A stretch of 60,376 nt of DNA. Origin: Opitutus sp. GAS368. Lineage in GTDB: Bacteria > Verrucomicrobiota > Verrucomicrobiia > Opitutales > Opitutaceae. The notes below the pieces were generated by a model. It ran no database searches. It saw only the letters and a program-made list of their open reading frames with translations, and was not told the origin of the DNA. Numbering within the stretch: position 1 is the first letter of the stretch; each line of letters opens with the position of its first letter. Shown in pieces: positions 7,703 through 15,300 of this stretch. Position numbers and translations under genes: made by a program. Where the stretch lies: positions 1-60,376 of the forward strand of contig CAMBRG010000006.1 in assembly GCA_945869845.1 (NCBI GenBank), written 5' to 3'.

Positions 7703-8739
7703 GCGGTGCGGGAGCCTGCGGGCGCGTTGATGCGCGTCTCCAGTTGGCGGAGGTTGGCGACGATCTGCTCCCAACTCGGAGGCGGGCGGAAAAACATGTC
7801 CTGCATGGCGCGGTAATCGGCGGCAAGAGCGTCGAGGCGCGGAGCGGGCGGGATGAGTTTGAAGGTGCCGGGCACGGCGGACTCGTAGGCGGCCCAGGCG
7901 GCGGGGAAAAAGACCTGTTTGTGTACGACCACCCGGGCGCGGAGATCGTCGCGGGAGAGAGCGGCTTCGCCGACGGGGTGGGCGGCGAGCGCTGCTAGGT
8001 CAGCGTAGTGCCGGGAAAAGCGGTCGGGCGTGGCTTTGTCCGCCGGGCGGTGGGCCTCGGCGTGGAGGATGGTGGCCTTTTCCCAGAAGGTGCGCTCCGC
8101 CTCTAGGACGGGAACGGTGAAGGGGGCCGAGGGAAAGAGGTCGGGAAATGTCTCGGTGAGGTAAGACGCGATGGGGTGCTCGGCGACGGGCCAGCGATCA
8201 GAGCGGGCGCCGCATTCGATGCGGACCAAAGGACGCACGTAGGGGGCGCCGCTTTCGAGCGAGTAGGCGGAGGGATAGGCGAAGAGCAGGGTCTGCGGGT
8301 CTTCGTCGGCGACGGTGAGCGTCCAGCCGGAAGCTCCGAGCGTCTCGGTGAAGCGCTGGCGGAGGGCGGGGAGCACCTCGTCGCACAGTTTGGCGGCGCA
8401 GGTGGCGGAGAGTTCGTCGAGGAGCTTGGTGCGCTGTTTGCGGCTGGGGGCGGACTCGGGGTCGCGTTCGCCGACGAAACCGAGCCACTCGCGTCTGAGG
8501 GATACGTCGATGTCCTCGGAGAAACGCTGGATGACTTTCCAGATTTTGGAGAGCGAGGTGCCGCCTTTGAAGATGAAGTGGCCGTGGGCGTCGGGGAGTG
8601 CGAAGAGCTGGCGCAGGGTCCAGCAAACCCACGCGTCTTTTTCGATCATGTGGGCGCGGATACCGGAGCGGTTTTCCGCTTCGGCGAGTAGCGCGAGCAG
8701 GTCGGCGCGCGAAAGATCAGGGAGCGGCTTGGGAATCAT
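7699..8739 (-). CDS. abiEii: AbiEii-type nucleotidyltransferase toxin
   Basis: A 346-residue protein of the AbiEii/MenT-like DNA polymerase beta-fold family. Visible motifs are E33-K34-D35 (HMIEKDAW), the nucleotidyltransferase core KGGTSLSK at residues 58-65, and the acidic EDIDVSL at 75-81 carrying the catalytic Asp-x-Asp-like pair. Family members are toxins of type IV toxin-antitoxin systems that transfer nucleotides, in studied cases to tRNA, and cause growth arrest or abortive infection. ATG 8739 was chosen because the family N-terminus starts here and because it overlaps the upstream antitoxin gene by 23 bases. The gene ends in an ATGA overlap with the metalloprotease-like gene. Confidence 0.85.
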   Translation of the reverse strand: MIPKPLPDLSRADLLALLAEAENRSGIRAHMIEKDAWVCWTLRQLFALPDAHGHFIFKGGTSLSKIWKVIQRFSEDIDVSLRREWLGFVGERDPESAPSRKQRTKLLDELSATCAAKLCDEVLPALRQRFTETLGASGWTLTVADEDPQTLLFAYPSAYSLESGAPYVRPLVRIECGARSDRWPVAEHPIASYLTETFPDLFPSAPFTVPVLEAERTFWEKATILHAEAHRPADKATPDRFSRHYADLAALAAHPVGEAALSRDDLRARVVVHKQVFFPAAWAAYESAVPGTFKLIPPAPRLDALAADYRAMQDMFFRPPPSWEQIVANLRQLETRINAPAGSRTA

Positions 8740-9358
8740 CGCGGGCGAGGTCGAGGAAGAGGGGGCGCATCCAGGCGGGAACGTAGCGGAGGTCGTCGAG
8801 CAGTTGTTTGCGGTCTTTGGCGCCGAGGCGGTCGCGGAGTGGGCGGAGGCGGTCGGGCGTGAGGTTGGCTCGGCCGATGTTACGTAGCGCCTCGGCGACC
8901 CAGCCGCTGGCGCGGCCGGCGAGTGCCATGGCGCGGGGCGAGCGATGCCGGAAGGTGATCTCGGATTTGCCGGAGCCGGACTGAACGCGGGAGCGGCCGG
9001 CGATGCCGTAGGTGGTGCGCGCGGCGACCTGGTTGCTGAGGCCGAGAGCGTTGGCGGCGTGGGCACCAGAGGGCAGAAGTTTGAGGGCGTCGCGGCGGGC
9101 GATGGCCTGCGCGATGGAGTCGGTGTCGGCGCCAACAGTGCCGAGAAGCGGATGGGGGCGCGGCACTTCGTAGAGGCCGCGGCGCACGCGGCGGATCTTG
9201 TCTTGGCGAGAGAGGCGGGTTAAGATCATGCCTACAGAGCGCGGGTCGCCTAGGTCTGCGAAGTCGCCGGGCGTAAAGGCCCAGCAGGCACCCTTTGCCC
9301 GAATTCGACGCAAGGCGTTGGATAAAAGCGAACCGTAGGGTTTTATTAGACTAGACAT
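8717..9358 (-). CDS. AbiEi-like antitoxin (DUF6088 family)
   Basis: A 213-residue protein. The N-terminal 70 residues look like a winged helix-turn-helix (FADLGDPRSVGMILTRLSRQ, then RVRRGLYEVPR), followed by a domain rich in Arg and hydrophobic strands, as in DUF6088 proteins paired with AbiEii toxins. Characterised AbiEi antitoxins both neutralise the toxin and repress their own operon by binding inverted repeats. A perfect 9-bp inverted repeat abuts this start codon. ATG 9358 is chosen over an upstream alternative start that would lie inside that repeat's flank. First gene of a three-gene overlapping unit. Confidence 0.8.
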   Translation of the reverse strand: MSSLIKPYGSLLSNALRRIRAKGACWAFTPGDFADLGDPRSVGMILTRLSRQDKIRRVRRGLYEVPRPHPLLGTVGADTDSIAQAIARRDALKLLPSGAHAANALGLSNQVAARTTYGIAGRSRVQSGSGKSEITFRHRSPRAMALAGRASGWVAEALRNIGRANLTPDRLRPLRDRLGAKDRKQLLDDLRYVPAWMRPLFLDLARDDSQAAP

Positions 9359-9387
9359 GTTGAAAAAATGAGCACGAATTTTCAACA
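9358..9387 (-). promoter_or_regulatory. Operator-like inverted repeat at the AbiE operon start
   Basis: TGTTGAAAA at 9358-9366 is the exact reverse complement of TTTTCAACA at 9379-9387, with a 12-base spacer. It lies immediately upstream of the antitoxin ATG in the 127-bp gap after the SNF2 gene. AbiEi-family antitoxins autoregulate through inverted repeats in their promoters, so this is the expected kind of site. Binding itself is inference. Confidence 0.55.
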
Positions 9388-9485
9388 AGTGCGAGGGCAA
9401 AGGCTCTTAGGTTTAGCCTCCGTAGCCAGCGAGATGTGGGGCGAAAGCATGGTGATGCAGAGGACGGCGAGATTGTTGATGCACT

Positions 9486-12398
9486 TCACTCCGGCAGCAG
9501 GATGTAAACGCCGAGCAGGTCCATCGGCAGGACGGGATAGACGACCTGGAATTTCTTTGCGTCCATGAGGGCGCTGAAGCGTTCGTGGGCGGCGACGAGC
9601 CGGAGCGATTGGTTTTCGGCAACGCGGTCGAACTCGGCCTTGAGGCGGGAGAGCAGGTTCAATTCGTTTTCCAAAAAACTGCCTCGGGCTTGCGCGGAGA
9701 GATCGGAGGAGGCGCGGGCGGCGAGGAGCAAGGTCTTGGCGGTGGCGTGGTCGAGGAACTCTTTTTGCTCGGGAGTGCCGCGCCAGCCCCAGAGCACCAT
9801 CTCCTCAGCGACGATTTGGTGGCGGCCGGCTTTCTCCGCGATGACGTTGCGACAGCGGAAGAGAAGGAGAGTGGTTTTAGTCTGCACCTGGCCGGTGCGA
9901 ATGACGGCGGTGCGAGCAGCGCGGCGGCCTTCGCTTGCGAGCGTGTTGGCCATGACGATCTGGCAAAGCTGCTCGACGAAGCGGTGATTGCGGCCGACGT
10001 AATAAACCGCGTCGGGCGTGGGAGAGGTGAAGCCGATCGTGAGTGTGGAATCGGCCTTCGGCAAAAGCGCACGCAAGGTGGAAGGCAGGTTGCCCAACAC
10101 GAGACGGTAGCAGCCCGGCAGCTTTGCCAGAGGGGAAATCTGCACGCCGAGGATCTCATTTAGCGTGGTGACGACGAAGGTCTCGACGGCTTTGGGGTCG
10201 CCGATGGCCTCGTCCACTTCTTTGAGGTCCTGTTCAATCTCGTCGGCCTTGATGCTGTTTTGCGCGAAAATGCTGCGGGAGGCTTTTTCGCGCTCGGCAG
10301 CCTCGTCGAGTTTGCGGGTGATGGCGGCCTTCGATTTCGAGGCCTCGTCAAACTCGTCGAAGCTGAACTGAATTTGGTGACGATCCCCGCTGCGGCTGAT
10401 CTTGCGGTCGGGATTGAGCAGCAGGGCCTGAGTGATGGTGTCGATGATACTCTGCGAATCCTCGGGGAATGGGACGTTGATGCCGGTGCTCTTTTTGATC
10501 TCCCGGACCTTTCGAAGCAGCACGTCGAGCACGATCCCATCGATGGGATTATCCCCGCCGTAGAGGAGGCAGGTTTTGACCATGGGTGCTGTCTGGCCGA
10601 AGCGGTCGACGCGGCCCTCGCGTTGCTCTAGACGATTGGGATTCCACGGGAGGTCGTAGTGGAGAACGGAGGTGAAGAGGCGCTGAAGGTTGACGCCTTC
10701 GCTTAAGCAATCGGTGGCGATGAGCACGCGAGGTCGGGTGATGTCGGCGCCCATCTCCTCGATGCGAGCCTTTCGAACGTCGTCGGGGAGTTCGCTGGTG
10801 ATGACCTGAATATCGGCCTTGGGGAATCGTTTCCGCAGCAAGGGTGCGAGCTGGGCTCCGAGGTAGTTTGCGGTGGCGATGTAGCGGCAGAAGACGACGG
10901 CGTGGAAGCCCTTCTCCATCCATTCGTCGAGGATCGCCTCGGCGGCGGCGAGTTTTTGATCGGACTTGGGGTTGGCGAGGGATTCCAGGCCGGCGGCGAG
11001 TTCGCGGAGCTGCTGGCGCTGGTAACCGGACCAATCAAGGCGTTCGACAACGGCGGTGGGTGAATTGTCGCCTTCAAAGCCGAATTCGGTGTCGGCGACG
11101 GGATTTTCGGCGAGGTCTAGGAGGTCGGCGGACTCGATGGGATTGGCGCCGGGGGCATCCTCGCTGTCTTGCGGGGCGGCGGCGGGAATGCCTTCGAGGC
11201 GGGCCTTAAGCATTTCAACGCCGGCGGCGGGGCTGGACATGACGCCGCGCAGGAGGCCAAGGGCAGTCCAATAGTGGACCTTGCGCGTGCGGCCGCCCTT
11301 GGGCTCGGTAGCAATGAGCTGCTTGGCGAAGGTGAGGATCTTTTGGAAGTAGATGTCGTAGCCGGGCGACAGGTCATAGGCCCATTCGATGGGATCGCGC
11401 TCGGGGAACGGCGTGGTTTCGCCCATCCATTTCTCTACGTCGGCGCGTTTCCGTTGAACAAAATGCTGCGCGAGTTCGCGGCGTTTGGCCTGGCTCGCGG
11501 TGGGGAGGTCGAGGGTCTCAAACTCGGGCTTGAGCAAACTGAGCAGCGAGTGGAACTCCTCGGGTTTACCGCTGTGCGGGGTGGCGGTGAGGAAGACGAG
11601 GTGCTGATCGGGCTTGGCGGCGAGACGGTTGAGCAGGTGGAAGCGTTGCTGTTGGGTAGTGGATGCGCCAGTGGGGCGTGCGCAGGCATGGGCTTCGTCC
11701 ACGATCACCAACTCCGGGCATTCGTTGATGAAAACGTTGGCCCGGGTATCGGACTTAATGAAGTCCACGCTGATTACCTGGTAGGGATAAAAATCGTAAA
11801 CGCTGGTGTCGCCGTGGATCTGGCGGTCGAGGCTGGCGCGAGTATTGGAGCGAATGATGACCGCCTCGATGTCGAGCTTGTCCCGGATCTCAGCCTGCCA
11901 TTGCTCGCAAAGATGAGGCAGGCAAATGACGGCGAAGCGCTTGATGCGGCGCCGCTCCAGGAACTCGCGAGCGATGAGCAGGGCCTCGATGGTTTTGCCG
12001 ACGCCTACGTCGTCGGCGATGAGGAGGCGAACGGGGTCCTGCGTCTGGCGAAGCGCCATGACCAAGGGCACCATCTGGTAGGAGCGCGGGCGGAATGAAA
12101 GCTTAGCGAGTGATCGAAAAGGTCCGGCGCCATTGCGAAAGGCTAGGCGGGCCGAGTCGTAGAGCAGGCGGGCGGTCGAGATGTCTCCCAAGTCGGCGGG
12201 AGAAGGATTCTCAAAACGGGCATCCGAGGGGCGATCAAAAGGGAGATCGAGCGGAAGGTAGATGCCCGTGGTCTCGTCGTCGGAGCCGCCAAGCGGTTTG
12301 ACCATCAATAGATCGGGATCATCGGACGGGAGCACGATCCAGTCGCGGCCACGAAGAGTGACAAGTTTGCCCGGCTGGTAGGTGGCGACAGGGCTCAT
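9486..12398 (-). CDS. SNF2-family helicase/translocase (DrmD-like)
   Basis: A 970-residue superfamily 2 ATPase. Walker A reads ADDVGVGKTIEA near residues 128-139, Walker B is VDEAHACARP near 232, motif III is LTATPHSGK near 270, and the C-terminal helicase half carries LSEGVNLQRL and EGRVDRFGQ near 595. The layout is that of RapA/SNF2 translocases, including DrmD of class 1 DISARM. The C-terminal 300 residues lack a recognised nuclease. The ATG overlaps the stop of the giant helicase gene (tca/cat, 12395-12398), so the two are translationally coupled. It ends 127 bp before the AbiE module. Confidence 0.85.
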   Translation of the reverse strand: MSPVATYQPGKLVTLRGRDWIVLPSDDPDLLMVKPLGGSDDETTGIYLPLDLPFDRPSDARFENPSPADLGDISTARLLYDSARLAFRNGAGPFRSLAKLSFRPRSYQMVPLVMALRQTQDPVRLLIADDVGVGKTIEALLIAREFLERRRIKRFAVICLPHLCEQWQAEIRDKLDIEAVIIRSNTRASLDRQIHGDTSVYDFYPYQVISVDFIKSDTRANVFINECPELVIVDEAHACARPTGASTTQQQRFHLLNRLAAKPDQHLVFLTATPHSGKPEEFHSLLSLLKPEFETLDLPTASQAKRRELAQHFVQRKRADVEKWMGETTPFPERDPIEWAYDLSPGYDIYFQKILTFAKQLIATEPKGGRTRKVHYWTALGLLRGVMSSPAAGVEMLKARLEGIPAAAPQDSEDAPGANPIESADLLDLAENPVADTEFGFEGDNSPTAVVERLDWSGYQRQQLRELAAGLESLANPKSDQKLAAAEAILDEWMEKGFHAVVFCRYIATANYLGAQLAPLLRKRFPKADIQVITSELPDDVRKARIEEMGADITRPRVLIATDCLSEGVNLQRLFTSVLHYDLPWNPNRLEQREGRVDRFGQTAPMVKTCLLYGGDNPIDGIVLDVLLRKVREIKKSTGINVPFPEDSQSIIDTITQALLLNPDRKISRSGDRHQIQFSFDEFDEASKSKAAITRKLDEAAEREKASRSIFAQNSIKADEIEQDLKEVDEAIGDPKAVETFVVTTLNEILGVQISPLAKLPGCYRLVLGNLPSTLRALLPKADSTLTIGFTSPTPDAVYYVGRNHRFVEQLCQIVMANTLASEGRRAARTAVIRTGQVQTKTTLLLFRCRNVIAEKAGRHQIVAEEMVLWGWRGTPEQKEFLDHATAKTLLLAARASSDLSAQARGSFLENELNLLSRLKAEFDRVAENQSLRLVAAHERFSALMDAKKFQVVYPVLPMDLLGVYILLPE

Positions 12399-15300
12399 TT
12401 GACCTTTTTGAAGATGTCGGGCCGGGCCGTGAGCTTGGCGGCAAGATCATCGAGGTAGTAGTAAACCCAGACCTCGTCACCCCGCGCGATGATGGCTTGC
12501 CGCTTCGCTTCGTCGTCCGCCTTTACGGCTGGATCATCATGGGGTGATCCGTCGCAGAAGACCCAAATACGTGGCTCGTAGTAGAAGTCCGGTTGCACAA
12601 AGATGCCCTCGACGCGTCGCTGCGCGGCATCGGGGAGGCGCAGGCCTTGAGCGTAGAGGTGATCAAGAAATTTTCGTTCAGTCGAGGATGTGGGGTCGAT
12701 GGATCGAAGCAGCGATTGGTAATGGTCTTCGTAGCTGGAGAACTTGGCGTTGGTCGACAGTGTGACGGAGCTGATGCGTAGCTTTTCGAGTGCATCTTTG
12801 ATGGTGAAACGGTCGATTCGTTTGTGGTCCCGCTGATTGTAGTAGCTGAGAAGGTCGCGGTAGGACGCTGGGGCTTTATAGGCCTCCTCATGGTAAAGAC
12901 ACAGCTCGATGGCCTTATCCACCACGGTGCGGAATTTTGAGACGTCTTCGACAAACTGGGACAAGATACCGAGGCTGCCTTCGGACGCTTCGTAGAGCAG
13001 GATATTGGGCGAATCCGGGTCGCCCACGGACACGACGCCAATCTCGGCAGGCTCCACTTGGAAGACGGACTCAATGGCGCGTTTGAGCGCGTGCTGGAGC
13101 GTGATTACGCCATCCGCGTTCAGTCCGAGAGGTTGCACCGGCTGAATGTAGAGCGCGTCGGCGAGATTGCTCGTGAAGAGCTTCACGAGCTTAAACACTT
13201 CGGGCCGCTTGTCGTCCGCTGGCGGAATCGACTGTCGCCAATCGCCCGAGACGAGGCCAAGCGGGAAGCCGTCTTGGTTGGGCTGAGCGCGCCAGTTTCT
13301 GCTCACGTGAACAAGGCGAGCGGTCGGGATGTAGCGCAGGTTGAGCAGGGTGTTTTCGGACGTGCTGACCACGGCCTTGCGCACGCGATCAAAGTGGCCG
13401 CCATCAATCGAGAAAAACACCTGCACATCAAAACCGCGCGAAATGCGCTCTTCCTCGGCACATGAGATGCGCTCAATCTCTTCGGTTCGAGACTCGGACA
13501 TCTCGATGAGATCTTGGAGCGTTTCGCGATTGGCGGAATCGGCGAGATTAAGGCCCGTCATCGGACAAATCTCCCGGTCCATTTGATCGCGAGGAAAGAA
13601 GTATCCAGCCTTGGTGCTGATCTTGGCGGATTGAAGCGAGCTTTCCGCATCCTGCGTGACGAGCTGATTGACGCGATACTTGCGGCCCCGGTGGTAGATG
13701 ATGTTGAGCGGACCAAATTCGCGGAGCGCAATGGCGCGCGGGCGGGAGATAAATTCCCCTGCGGTGCCATCGGGTGTGGGGATGAAGACCCGAAGCGGAA
13801 GACGGGTGAAATTATAGCCCGGAAGAAATCCCTCTGAGGCGAGGTAGCGGTAAGGGTAGAACTCGGAAAGTTCGGCGAAGCCGCCACCTTCGTTGCGCAA
13901 CAAACCGAGCTGATGAGACGCCTGCTTTTGTTGGCGGTCGAATTTCCGGTAGTCATCGGAACCGGGGGTGAGGACGCCCGCCTCGATGCGCTGCGTGGCA
14001 CGGGTGAGAATAATGCGCGCGGAGCGATAAATATGACGCCACCGTTCGAGCGATTGATCGAGGTGGTCGGCGACTTTGCTGAGGTTTTGGTCAACCCACT
14101 GATCGGTGAACCAAGAAGCGGCATTGGCGCGAAGCTCGTCCGCGATATCATGCACGACGCGCTGGAAGGTCGCCTTGACCTGAGAGCGAGTAGCGGGGCT
14201 CAGCTCGAGACCGGACCTCACGGCGGGACTCAGTTCGAGTTTATGCCCATCGTCTATCACGAAGCGCATGAGTGACGGACGGCCTGAACCTTCGGCTTCA
14301 AGCCCTGGCAGCCCAACAAGCGAGATAAGAAGCGCATTCAGGTGCGAGGCGAGCAACTCGCGGTTGCAGAGGTCGAGCTTTGGCGCCTGAACTGCACCGG
14401 CGACCAGATCTTTCTTATGCTCAAAGTAGTGGCGGTCATGCGGCGAGTAACTCGAACAGTAGGTGAACACGAGCGCGGCTTGCCCACTGCGACCGGCACG
14501 ACCGGAGCGCTGCGCGTAGTTCGCAGGATTAGGCGGTGCATTGCGCATGTGGACGACGCTCAGGTTGCTGATGTCGATACCCAGCTCCATGGTGGGAGAG
14601 CAAAACAAGGCGCTGATGTCACCTCTGCGGAACTTAGCTTCGCGATCAATGCGCGTGTCGGTATTGAGCTGCCCGGTGTGATCTTCGCCCAATAGGCGCT
14701 TCGTCTGCGAAAAGTCGCGGAGATAGAGGCGTTGAAAGAAAGCGTTGGGCTGAACCGTGGCGCGGCCTTTGTAAGAACGTTGCTTCACCGCATCCACACG
14801 AACGGTCTCACGATCACCCGCACGCCAGACGACCATGTGGAGCACAAGACGATAGACCTCCACTTCCTGATTCTCTGAGCTGCGAGCCTTCGAGGTTGCG
14901 AGATAGCCGGCGCTCTTAAGTTTCCCGAAAAGACGGTTGATGAAGGCATCGTAGTTCGCCTTGCGGAGATCAACGTTGAGGTCTTGGCGTTCGACGAAGA
15001 GCTTGATGAACTTCCCCAGTGAGCTGGCCGGACCCGCGCTGACTGCGCTCAGCCCGGTATTGGGGCGCAGCGTATGGAGCCGAATATGTTGCGGCTCCCG
15101 GAGTTTTTCGTCGCGGTCGAGCGTCCACGGCGCGCGAAGCATCGAGCGAAAATCTTTCTCTGCCTGACGCAGCCGTGATTCGTGTAGGAGGTCACTCTCG
15201 ATCGCGTAGTCTTGGCGGCAGAAGTCCAGAACCGTGCGAACAAAATCAGCGCGATCCGAGTGGCTTAGAACGGAGAGGACAGGGACGTCGGCCCAGAATG

